A stretch of 64,000 nucleotides of DNA from assembly GCA_910589105.1 (NCBI GenBank), contig CAJUST010000002.1, forward strand, positions 154,970 through 218,969, written 5' to 3'. Position numbers and translations under genes: made by a program. The notes below the pieces were generated by a model. The model worked only from the letters and a program-made list of their open reading frames with translations, was not told the origin of the DNA and searched no databases. Each line of letters opens with the position of its first letter. The stretch's first letter is position 1. This stretch comes from an uncultured Lachnospiraceae bacterium. Lineage in GTDB: Bacteria > Bacillota > Clostridia > Lachnospirales > Lachnospiraceae. Of the stretch, positions 40,807-48,615 are shown in pieces.

Positions 40807-41517
40807 ATGAGATATGGTTATTATGGCGGGTGGGATTCCACATATTTTCTGGTTGTCATTGGGGCGGTTATCTGCCTGATTGCTTCAGCGAGGGTAAAGA
40901 GTACGTTCCATAAATATTCCGGCAGACGAAACGCCAGCAATTTAACAGGGGCTCAGGCGGCGGAACGCGTGCTTTACCGGGCGGGGATTTTTGACGTTTC
41001 AATCCGTCATGTCTCCGGAAATCTGACGGATCATTACGATCCAAGGAATAAGACCTTGAATTTATCAGACAGTGTGTATGGTTCGGCTTCCGTTGCGGCA
41101 GTAGGCGTAGCGGCGCATGAGTGCGGACATGCGATCCAGCATCAGCAAAAATACGCTCCTTTGACCTTGCGGAGCGCGATTGTGCCGGTTGCGAATTTAG
41201 GATCTACTTTGGCATGGCCCCTTATTGTGTTAGGGCTTTTGTTTTCAAGCAGTACAGGATCGCTTTTGTTGAATCTTGGGATTCTTTGCTTTTCTTTTGC
41301 AGTGCTTTTTCAGCTTGTCACGCTTCCGGTGGAATTTAACGCTTCCAGAAGGGCGCTAGCAATTTTAGAGGATACCGGGATTTTAAATTCGAGTGAGCTT
41401 CCAATGACGCGAAAAGTGCTTCGGGCGGCGGCTTTGACTTATGTAGCGGGCGCGGCGGCTTCGATTTTGCAGTTAATCCGTTTGTTGATTTTATCAGGAG
41501 GAAGAAATGACGACTGA
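40807..41517 (+). CDS. Zinc metallopeptidase, YugP family, membrane bound
   Basis: The 236-residue protein has an N-terminal membrane helix (TYFLVVIGAVICLIASARVK), the zinc motif VAAHECGHAIQH with His104, Glu105 and His108, then further hydrophobic helices (about 120-175 and 205-225). This matches PF04298 (Zn_peptidase_2, YugP). The substrates are unknown. The family often sits between fmt and rsmB in clostridia, as here. GGAGG at 40794-40798 selects ATG 40807 rather than the ATG at 40792, which is part of the ribosome site. It overlaps rsmB by 11 bases. Confidence 0.9.
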   Translation: MRYGYYGGWDSTYFLVVIGAVICLIASARVKSTFHKYSGRRNASNLTGAQAAERVLYRAGIFDVSIRHVSGNLTDHYDPRNKTLNLSDSVYGSASVAAVGVAAHECGHAIQHQQKYAPLTLRSAIVPVANLGSTLAWPLIVLGLLFSSSTGSLLLNLGILCFSFAVLFQLVTLPVEFNASRRALAILEDTGILNSSELPMTRKVLRAAALTYVAGAAASILQLIRLLILSGGRNDD

Positions 41518-42832
41518 GGCGGTTTCTGTCCGGGCAATTTCATTAGAGCTTTTGCTTTCCATTCTAAAAGAGGGAGAGTACAGCCATCTTGAGCTCTCTG
41601 CCGCATTGGAGAAATACCAATATCTTTCCAAACAGGAAAGGGGGTTTCTAACGCGTCTGACGCAAGGCGTATTGGAACGGCAGATTGAATTGGATTATAT
41701 CCTAAACCAGTTTTCCAATACCAAAACGAATAAAATGAAGCCTGTGATCCGCTGTATTTTGCAGATGGGCGTGTATCAGTTAAAGTATATGGATTCCGTT
41801 CCGCCGTCTGCCGCCTGTAATGAGGCGGTGCGGCTGACGGCTAAAAAAGGATTTTCACAGCTTAAGGGGTTTGTCAACGGAGTGTTGCGCAATATCAGCC
41901 GGAACTTAGATAAAATTGTGTATCCCGATGAAAACAAATCGCCGATCCTTGCCGCTTCCGTCCGTTATTCCATTCCAGAGTGGATGCTTTTGCAGTGGAG
42001 CCGGGATTATGGGGAGCAGAAAGCCAAATCGGTAGCGGCGGCGTTTTTGAAAAAAGAAAGGACATGCGTCCGCGTCAACCGAATGAAAACAACGCCGGAA
42101 GCATTGATTCAGGCGTTAAAACGTCAGGGGATCGCCGCTGAACGCGTCGTGTTTTCAGAGTTTCCGAAGCTTGATTATGCGCTTTATCTTTCCGGTTATG
42201 ACTATCTTGCCAAAATACCGGAATTTGCAGACGGGCAGTTTACCGTCCAAGATCTAAGCTCCATGCTTGTCACGCATATTGCGGCTCCAAAAAAAGGAGA
42301 TTACGTCATAGACGTTTGCGGCGCGCCCGGCGGAAAAAGCCTTCATGCGGCGGAGCTTCTTTTGGGAGAAGGGTTTGTGGAAGCAAGGGATTTGACGGAT
42401 TATAAAGTAAGCCTTATCGAAGAAAACATAAAAAGGAGCGGTTTAAAACAGATTTGCGCCCGCCGGATCGACGCCAAAATCCTTGATAAAGACTCCGTCG
42501 AAAAGGCAGATCTTGTCCTTGCGGATTTGCCTTGTTCTGGTCTTGGCACATTACGCAAAAAACCGGAAATCCGTTACCGCATAACAAAAGAAGATGAAGT
42601 AAGCCTTGTAAAATTGCAGCGGGAGATTCTTTCCGTCGTTTGGCAGTATGTGAAGCCAAACGGGTTTTTGATGTATTCTACATGTACCATGGACCGTATG
42701 GAAAACGAAGAAAATACAGCATGGTTTTTAAAACAAAATCCACAGTTTTCCCTTGTGTATGAACGGCAGTTTTTTCCGGACGAGGGAGAAATGGACGGGT
42801 TTTATATGGCGTGTTTTAAGCGGACAGGCTAG
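41507..42832 (+). CDS. rsmB: 16S rRNA (cytosine-967-C5)-methyltransferase
   Basis: The 441-residue protein fuses an N-terminal NusB-like RNA-binding domain (about 1-140: LSILKEGEYSHLELSAAL, PSAACNEAVRL, GFVNGVLRNI) to an AdoMet methyltransferase domain with the cofactor loop VIDVCGAPGGKSLHAAELL, the acid motif LADLPCSGLG and the nucleophile motif YSTCTMDRMENE. The two Cys residues are the RsmB catalytic pair. It methylates C967-equivalent in 16S rRNA. GGAGGAAGAA precedes the ATG, inside the end of the preceding gene. Confidence 0.94.
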   Translation: MTTEAVSVRAISLELLLSILKEGEYSHLELSAALEKYQYLSKQERGFLTRLTQGVLERQIELDYILNQFSNTKTNKMKPVIRCILQMGVYQLKYMDSVPPSAACNEAVRLTAKKGFSQLKGFVNGVLRNISRNLDKIVYPDENKSPILAASVRYSIPEWMLLQWSRDYGEQKAKSVAAAFLKKERTCVRVNRMKTTPEALIQALKRQGIAAERVVFSEFPKLDYALYLSGYDYLAKIPEFADGQFTVQDLSSMLVTHIAAPKKGDYVIDVCGAPGGKSLHAAELLLGEGFVEARDLTDYKVSLIEENIKRSGLKQICARRIDAKILDKDSVEKADLVLADLPCSGLGTLRKKPEIRYRITKEDEVSLVKLQREILSVVWQYVKPNGFLMYSTCTMDRMENEENTAWFLKQNPQFSLVYERQFFPDEGEMDGFYMACFKRTG

Positions 42833-42875
42833 TTTATAGAATTGCTAGAAAAAATAGAGAAGAATAGAGGAAATT

Positions 42876-43919
42876 ATGATAGAAAAACCAGAAATCAAAT
42901 CCATGAATCTGACAGAGCTGACGGAGTTTGTCGTGGGATTGGGAGAAAAACCATTTCGGGCAAAACAGATTTATCAATGGATGCATCAGAAATTAGTGGA
43001 ATCCATTGATGAAATGACGAATTTGTCCATTGGTTTCCGTGAGACTTTAAAACAGGAATGCGTTTATACCGTTTTAAAACAGGCAGATGCACAGACTTCG
43101 GCGTTAGATGGCACGAAAAAATATTTGTTTTTATTAGAAGATGGAAATGTTGTGGAAAGCGTCCTTATGCGTTATAAATATGGAAATTCCGTCTGCATTT
43201 CTTCACAGGCGGGATGCCGCATGGGCTGTAAATTCTGCGCTTCCGCGATTGGCGGTTTGAAAAGGAACCTTCTGCCTTCTGAAATGTTAGAGCAGGTTTA
43301 CCGGATACAAAAAGAAACGGGGGAACGCGTTTCTAATGTTGTCGTAATGGGAACGGGGGAGCCGCTTGACAATTATGACAATCTGCTGCGGTTTCTTACC
43401 TTAATCAGTGATGAACGTGGGTTAAATATCGGACAGAGAAATCTAACTGTATCCACCTGCGGAATTGCGCCGAATATACATAAACTGGCGGAGGAAAAAT
43501 TACAGATTACGCTTGCATTGTCGCTTCACGCATCTTCTCAGGCAAAGCGAAAAGAGCTTATGCCCATTGCGGCAGAGTATGACATTTATGAGGTGATCGG
43601 GGCATGCCAAAGCTATTTTGAGCAGACGGGACGGCGGATTACGTTTGAATACAGTTTGGCGGCGGGAGTAAATGACACGCAAGAAGACGCAAATGATCTT
43701 GCAGAATTAATTTCCGGCATGAACTGCCATGTCAATCTGATTCCGATGAATCCGGTAAGGGAACGTGACTATACGGCGACGGATCAGGCTTCGGCAAATG
43801 CGTTCCGGCAGAAGTTGGAGCAAAAGGGGATAACGGTGACAGTCCGAAGGGAACTGGGCAGGGATATTGACGCGGCGTGTGGGCAGTTAAGGAGAAGGCA
43901 TTTGGGAAATGAAGGATAA
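42876..43919 (+). CDS. rlmN: Dual-specificity 23S rRNA/tRNA (adenine-2-C2)-methyltransferase
   Basis: The 347-residue radical-SAM enzyme has Cys114-x3-Cys118-x2-Cys121 (CRMGCKFCASA), a GTGEPLDNYDN motif, LALSLHASSQAKRKELMP, and the C-terminal VTVRRELGRDIDAACGQL with the second catalytic Cys. It methylates C2 of A2503 in 23S rRNA and A37 in some tRNAs. GAGGAAA precedes the ATG. In related genomes, as I recall, rlmN is followed by a PP2C phosphatase and a Ser/Thr kinase gene; here a restriction-modification remnant starts inside its last codons instead. Confidence 0.95.
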   Translation: MIEKPEIKSMNLTELTEFVVGLGEKPFRAKQIYQWMHQKLVESIDEMTNLSIGFRETLKQECVYTVLKQADAQTSALDGTKKYLFLLEDGNVVESVLMRYKYGNSVCISSQAGCRMGCKFCASAIGGLKRNLLPSEMLEQVYRIQKETGERVSNVVVMGTGEPLDNYDNLLRFLTLISDERGLNIGQRNLTVSTCGIAPNIHKLAEEKLQITLALSLHASSQAKRKELMPIAAEYDIYEVIGACQSYFEQTGRRITFEYSLAAGVNDTQEDANDLAELISGMNCHVNLIPMNPVRERDYTATDQASANAFRQKLEQKGITVTVRRELGRDIDAACGQLRRRHLGNEG

Positions 43920-44150
43920 AATCCGGTTTATTGATTTATTTTGCGGGATCGGCGGATTCCAGTATATAATTATCTTCTGGTAGACGGAGAACGGCGGCTT
44001 ACCCCAAGAGAAATGCCGCGTCTTCAGGGATTTCCAGATGAGTTTTAGATTGTAGTGTCGGATACCCAGATAAGCAGGCAGGCGGGATGCGCCATTCCGG
44101 TCAGTATGTTTGCGAAGGTGATCGAAACATTTATTCCATTAGGTTTTTAA
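43909..44150 (+). pseudogene. dcm: Internally deleted C5-cytosine DNA methyltransferase
   Basis: The first 24 codons from ATG 43909 encode motif I of a C5-cytosine methyltransferase (KIRFIDLFCGIGGF) and then hit TAG at 43981. From about 43965, in another frame, comes the C-terminal end: YLLVDGERRLTPREMPRLQG, FPDEF, an in-frame TAG, then IVVSDTQISRQAGCAIPVSM to TAA at 44148-44150. The middle of the gene (most of 300 or so codons, including the catalytic Pro-Cys motif IV) is missing, with a frame change and a nonsense codon. In motif X the usual GN is GC. It cannot make an active enzyme. Confidence 0.88.
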
Positions 44151-44165
44151 GGGCGGGGCAGGAGA

Positions 44166-44633
44166 ATGGCAAGGGAGAAAGAAGTCGTTACGAAAACGAT
44201 GAAGCGCGTGAAAAGCAAAGACACTTCGATTGAATTGAAGTTAAGGAAAGCTTTGTGGGAAAAAGGATACCGTTACCGGAAGAATTATGCGGCATTGCCC
44301 GGAAAGCCGGATATTGTTTTGACAAAATACAAAATAGCAATTTTCTGTGACAGTGAATTTTTTCACGGCAAAGACTGGGAGAAACTAAAACTTCAGCTTC
44401 AAAGAGGAAATCATGCGGAGTATTGGATTAAAAAAATTGAAAGAAACCGCCAAAGGGACAGGGAACACGAGAAAAAACTTCTATTTCTGGGCTTTCATGT
44501 ACTGCGGTTTTGGGGAAAGGATATTTTAAGAGACGTAGATGAGTGCGTCAAAGTAATTGAGGAATTGATTTTTGACCTCAATACAAATTCTGTCAATATA
44601 GATTATGACGGGAATGCCTGTGATATACATTAG
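44166..44633 (+). CDS. vsr: Very-short-patch-repair (Vsr-like) DNA mismatch endonuclease
   Basis: The 155-residue protein follows the Vsr pattern: MKRVKSKDTSIELKLRKALW, GYRYRKNYAALPGKPDIVL with the catalytic Asp, IAIFCDSEFFHGKDW with active-site His, then KIERNRQRDREHEKKLLFLG and VLRFWGKDIL. Vsr nicks T:G mismatches that arise from deamination of methylated C, and travels with dcm-type methyltransferases. The zinc ligands of E. coli Vsr are not all present, as in several Bacillota homologues. The gene is intact although its partner methylase is destroyed. GGGGCAGGAG precedes the ATG. Confidence 0.88.
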   Translation: MAREKEVVTKTMKRVKSKDTSIELKLRKALWEKGYRYRKNYAALPGKPDIVLTKYKIAIFCDSEFFHGKDWEKLKLQLQRGNHAEYWIKKIERNRQRDREHEKKLLFLGFHVLRFWGKDILRDVDECVKVIEELIFDLNTNSVNIDYDGNACDIH

Positions 44634-44847
44634 ATTCCTATTTGAACCAGCTATGTGGTTATTCTGCAAAGGCGGCTCAAATGGGAATTTTTTTATAGAT
44701 TCGTTTGATGTGGGATTTATTAATAAAAGATTAAGAAAAGCAGTTGATTTGGGAAAGCCAGTTGATTATTTAGAAATCTTCCTTTACCATATGAAGTATA
44801 GAATGCAGTTGAAAAGACAGGGAGGAGGAACTGTGTGGAAGCATTGA
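44605..44847 (+). CDS. Small unassigned frame between vsr and the exporter operon
   Basis: An 80-codon frame overlaps the vsr end by 29 bases and the exporter start by 13. The product contains SFDVGFINKRLRKAVDLGKP and a basic Gln-rich tail, with no family I recognise. It may be the remnant of the restriction endonuclease that belonged with dcm and vsr, or not translated at all. It lacks a strong ribosome site. Confidence 0.25.
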   Translation: MTGMPVIYIRFLFEPAMWLFCKGGSNGNFFIDSFDVGFINKRLRKAVDLGKPVDYLEIFLYHMKYRMQLKRQGGGTVWKH

Positions 44848-45575
44848 TTGAAGTAAAGAATCTAATGAAGATATACAATCCGGGGGAAAATGAAGTGCGG
44901 GCGCTAAATGATGTTTCGCTTCGCATTGAGCGGGGGGAATTTGTTGCGATTATCGGGCAGTCAGGTTCTGGGAAATCTACGTTTATGAATATGTTAGGCT
45001 GTCTTGACGCGCCAACGTCTGGAAGTTATTTTTTAAATGGAAAAGACGTAGCGGGACTGTCAGACGATGAGCTTTCAGAAATCCGCAATCAGGAAATCGG
45101 CTTTATTTTTCAGGGATTTAACCTAATCCCCAATTTGACGGCGTTAGAAAACGTGGAATTGCCCTTAATTTACCGGAATGTCCCAGCGGCAAAGCGCCAT
45201 GAGCTTTCCGTGAGTTCTTTAGAGAAAGTAGGGCTTTCAAACCGAATGGAGCATAAGCCTTCGGAAATGTCAGGCGGCCAGCAGCAGAGAGTGGCAATTG
45301 CAAGGGCATTAGCGGCGGCTCCTCCGGTTATTTTGGCAGACGAGCCGACGGGAAACCTTGACAGCGCATCGAGCAAAGAAATTATGCGGATTTTAAAAGA
45401 TCTGCATAAGGAGGGACACACTGTGATTTTAATTACGCATGACGATCAAATTGCCGCAAGCGCAAAACGCGTAATTCGGGTTATGGACGGGAAAATTGTC
45501 TCGGACACAAGTTGTCAGGAAACGGAAAATGGGAAAAAGAAGGAGCAGGACGATGTTAAAAAAGAAAAAAATTAA
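44835..45575 (+). CDS. ABC transporter ATPase, MacB/LolD-like export family
   Basis: The 246-residue ATPase has Walker A IIGQSGSGKSTFMNML, Q-loop FIFQGFNLIPNL, signature MSGGQQQRVAIARAL, Walker B VILADEPTGNLDS and switch His ILITHD. The subfamily is the one that pairs with MacB/FtsX-type permeases for peptide, antibiotic or lipoprotein export. The start is GTG 44835 behind GGAGGAGGAA. A C-terminal Lys/Glu-rich extension overlaps the next gene by 23 bases. The three-gene operon encodes ATPase, periplasmic-adaptor-like protein and permease. Confidence 0.92.
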   Translation: MEALIEVKNLMKIYNPGENEVRALNDVSLRIERGEFVAIIGQSGSGKSTFMNMLGCLDAPTSGSYFLNGKDVAGLSDDELSEIRNQEIGFIFQGFNLIPNLTALENVELPLIYRNVPAAKRHELSVSSLEKVGLSNRMEHKPSEMSGGQQQRVAIARALAAAPPVILADEPTGNLDSASSKEIMRILKDLHKEGHTVILITHDDQIAASAKRVIRVMDGKIVSDTSCQETENGKKKEQDDVKKEKN

Positions 45576-47091
45576 AGTATGGAAAATCGCAGCGGCGGCA
45601 GTTGTGGCGGTTCTCATTATCCGCTTTGCGGCAGGCTTATTTTTGGGCGGCGATGAGGAATTTATCCCGACGGTGGAGACGAAGGAAGCCGTGGAGGGGA
45701 CAATTACGTCTACATTAGACACGAGCGGGACAATCGCCAGTGAAGTGACAAGAGTGTACGCATCCCCAGTTAATGCGTTAGTCGGTGAGGTGCCAGTTGT
45801 TTTAGGGCAGACGGTGCATAAAGGCGAATATCTTTTGACGTATGACACAGCTTCATTGCAGAGAAGTTATGACATAGCGGAATTGCAGGCAAAAGCGGAA
45901 AATGCAGCGGGAAACGATACGCTCTCAAAAAGCAGAGAAAGCGCGGGGGAATTAGCTGCAAGCGCAAAAGACATTGCCACTTTACAGGCGCAGGCAGATG
46001 CGATTCAGGCGGAACTTTCGGCATTGCAGGCTCAGGCCACGGAAAACGAAATACAGACAAACAATAATACGCAGGTGAATGGTGAAATCGGCGCGCTGAC
46101 AGCGGAAGTGGAAACGTTTACTGCGCAAATTGCGGAGTTAGAGGCAAAAAAAGAGCAGAAAACTTTGAGTGAAAAAGAAAAAGAGCGTCTCAAACAGTTG
46201 TATAAAGAGAAAAAATCAAAGGAACAAATGATTGAGAAAAAGCAGGGAAGCATAAAAAGCGCGGCGGATCTTGCGAATACGATGACGAATATTCAAGCGC
46301 AGATTGCCCAGAAAAACAGCCAGCTTGCGGAAGTGCAAAGTAAATTAGGGGAAGCCCAATCAAAAAATGCATCAGCGGAAGCAGGCATCTTATCAGAAGC
46401 GGCAAGAGCCAATATCAGCTATACGCAGCAGGCGGGCAAACTGACATTAGAGCAGTCGGCTGACGATCTTTCCCGCGCAAAAGCCGGAGTGACTGCGGAT
46501 TTTGAGGGGATTGTAACGGAAGTGACTGCGGCCGCGGGTACGGCTGCCGCTGAGGGAAGCCCATTAATTACCCTTGCAAGCGCGGATCATATGTGTTTAG
46601 ACGTATTAGTTTCGAAGTACAATTTGGCGCATCTGGCTGAAAATCAGACAGCGTCCATTACGTTTGGGGAAAAAGAATATAGCGGCTTTGTTTCTTACAT
46701 CAGTAAACTTGCCCAGAAAGGCGAATCGGGCGCCGCGATGGTAACGGTAAAAGTCCACATTGACAATCCGGACGATAATCTGATTTTAGGGTTAGATGCG
46801 AAAGCCAGCATCTGTCTTGGAACAGCGGACAACGTTTTGACTGTGCCAATTTCGGCTGTAAACTCTGACTCGGAAGGGGATTTTGTCTACACCGTAAATG
46901 AACAGATTGTCACGAAAAAGTATGTGACAACCGGACTTGCTTCTACGGAAGAAATCGAGATCAAAAAGGGAATAGAAACAGGGGAAAAAGTCATTACAAC
47001 AGTAGATTCGACGATAACGGAAGGCATGAAAGTGACAGAGGTTCTGTCGCAGGATTTAGAAGACGTTCCGGCAACACAAGCCGAGGAATAG
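45553..47091 (+). CDS. MacA/HlyD-type membrane fusion protein
   Basis: The 512-residue protein has a basic N-terminus, one membrane anchor (about residues 10-28: IAAAAVVAVLIIRFAAGLFL), a first lipoyl half (TRVYASPVNALVGEVPVVLG), a very long coiled coil (about 105-300, rich in Gln/Ala/Glu heptads), the second lipoyl half (ADFEGIVTEVTAAAGTAAAE) and beta-barrel domains (DHMCLDVLVSKYNLAHL, VLTVPISAVNSDSEGD). In a single-membrane bacterium it probably shapes the substrate path outside the cell. It starts inside the ATPase gene after AAGGAG. The substrate is unknown. Confidence 0.9.
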   Translation: MLKKKKIKVWKIAAAAVVAVLIIRFAAGLFLGGDEEFIPTVETKEAVEGTITSTLDTSGTIASEVTRVYASPVNALVGEVPVVLGQTVHKGEYLLTYDTASLQRSYDIAELQAKAENAAGNDTLSKSRESAGELAASAKDIATLQAQADAIQAELSALQAQATENEIQTNNNTQVNGEIGALTAEVETFTAQIAELEAKKEQKTLSEKEKERLKQLYKEKKSKEQMIEKKQGSIKSAADLANTMTNIQAQIAQKNSQLAEVQSKLGEAQSKNASAEAGILSEAARANISYTQQAGKLTLEQSADDLSRAKAGVTADFEGIVTEVTAAAGTAAAEGSPLITLASADHMCLDVLVSKYNLAHLAENQTASITFGEKEYSGFVSYISKLAQKGESGAAMVTVKVHIDNPDDNLILGLDAKASICLGTADNVLTVPISAVNSDSEGDFVYTVNEQIVTKKYVTTGLASTEEIEIKKGIETGEKVITTVDSTITEGMKVTEVLSQDLEDVPATQAEE

Positions 47092-47099
47092 GAGGGGCC

Positions 47100-48332
47100 A
47101 TGTCGCAGATTTATGAATATCTAAAAATGGCAGTCTCCAATATCAAGGCAAATAAAATGCGATCTTTCTTAACCATGCTTGGCATTATTATAGGCATATC
47201 GTCTGTTATTTTAATTATGTCTTTGGGAAACGGCGCAAAAAACGTGATTACGGAAGAAATGGCGGGAATTGCCGCAGGCCAGATTGCGCTTTATACATAT
47301 GATGACACGGGTTCCTATCAAATCACAAATGAGGACATTGAAGCCATTGAGGCGGAAGTGGGAGGGCTGAAGGGAGTAAATGCCTATATGAGCGCAGACG
47401 GTGTGACCAGTACGAAAAAGGGTGAATTTCAAGTGATGGCAAGCGGTCAGCGCGCTTCTTATAAAGTGTTTTCGACAACGGAAATTTTAACAGGAAGATA
47501 TTTTAATGAACAGGAATACTTGTCTGCCGCCCCAGTCTGCGTAATTGGAGAGGAAGATGCGATCCGTTTATTTGGCTCCGCGGATATTTTGGGTAAAACG
47601 ATTGACGTGACGATCTGGGGGACGGAAATTTCGTTTCGGATCATTGGCGTGGAACAGGCGGAAAAGGAATCCATGTTTACGTTTACCTATGATAATTCTC
47701 CGGTATCCATTTACTTCCCGCTGACGGTGTTTGCGCAGATTTATGGCGTGGGTTTTGACACTTACTATCAAATATATCTTATGGCGGAAGATGGGGCGGA
47801 TACGGCGGCCATTACAACACAGGTAGTGGATTTATTGGAACGGCGCCATCAATGTTATGGAGAGGACATTTATCAGTATGAAAGTTTCAGTGATTATATG
47901 GGGACAGTGAATACGGTAATCAATACCGTTACAATGCTGATTTCGCTTGTTGCCGCCATCTCGCTTGTGGTAGGCGGAATCGGCGTAATGAATATTATGC
48001 TGGTTTCGGTAACGGAACGGACGAGAGAGATTGGAATCCGAAAAGCGTTGGGGGCGAAAACCCGTTCAATTATGCTGCAGTTTTTATCGGAATCGGCGAT
48101 TATAACGATGATTGGCGGATTAATTGGAATCGTCAGTGGCATAGCGGGCGCATTTCTGGTGGCAAAGATTGTGGCAAGCGTGAATCCGAAATTGGCGTTT
48201 ACGCCATCTGTCAGCATCGTGACGGTCCTTGCTACGACGTTATTTTCGTCGGCGATTGGGCTGTTTTTTGGGATTTATCCGGCGAAAAAGGCGGCAAAGA
48301 TGAGCCCGATTGAAGCTTTGCGCAGGAATTAA
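47100..48332 (+). CDS. MacB/FtsX-type ABC permease
   Basis: The 410-residue protein has the MacB topology: one N-terminal helix (RSFLTMLGIIIGISSVILIM), a large extracytoplasmic domain (about 45-275) and three C-terminal helices with the conserved signature ISLVVGGIGVMNIMLVSVTE followed by RTREIGIRKALGAKTRSIMLQF and the ending SPIEALRRN. It forms the membrane part of the exporter with the ATPase and adaptor encoded upstream. Nine bases separate it from the adaptor gene, with AGGAGG as ribosome site. Confidence 0.93.
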   Translation: MSQIYEYLKMAVSNIKANKMRSFLTMLGIIIGISSVILIMSLGNGAKNVITEEMAGIAAGQIALYTYDDTGSYQITNEDIEAIEAEVGGLKGVNAYMSADGVTSTKKGEFQVMASGQRASYKVFSTTEILTGRYFNEQEYLSAAPVCVIGEEDAIRLFGSADILGKTIDVTIWGTEISFRIIGVEQAEKESMFTFTYDNSPVSIYFPLTVFAQIYGVGFDTYYQIYLMAEDGADTAAITTQVVDLLERRHQCYGEDIYQYESFSDYMGTVNTVINTVTMLISLVAAISLVVGGIGVMNIMLVSVTERTREIGIRKALGAKTRSIMLQFLSESAIITMIGGLIGIVSGIAGAFLVAKIVASVNPKLAFTPSVSIVTVLATTLFSSAIGLFFGIYPAKKAAKMSPIEALRRN

Positions 48333-48540
48333 GGGGCAGGGGAAGTGATTGTTCAATCAATCGGAATGGATAGAGAAGGGAATGCGGCACAGGGAACAAG
48401 GGTTGAATAAAGCATGGGTTTGCCGCTTCATTAGCAAATAGCTGGACAGGAATGATAAGGACAGCAGACAGCATGGCAGGAGCTTTGCCGCTCTAAAAAG
48501 AAGAATCCCCTGACTGTATAAAAGATTTCCATTTCCTCTG

Positions 48541-48568
48541 TTGTATTTCCTAAAAATGCTGTTATAAT
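48541..48568 (+). promoter_or_regulatory. Promoter for the chemotaxis receptor gene
   Basis: TTGTAT (48541-48546), 16-base spacer, TATAAT (48563-48568). The gap before it (48333-48540) shows no gene. Confidence 0.65.
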
Positions 48569-48615
48569 AGAATGGGAAATAAATAAAAAGAAACGGCAGA
48601 GGAGGAATTAAAATC

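Noticed and set aside
45553..47091. The coiled-coil adaptor as a secreted cell-wall hydrolase
   Set aside because: Paired lipoyl halves, a hairpin coiled coil and placement between an ATPase and a MacB permease identify a membrane fusion protein.
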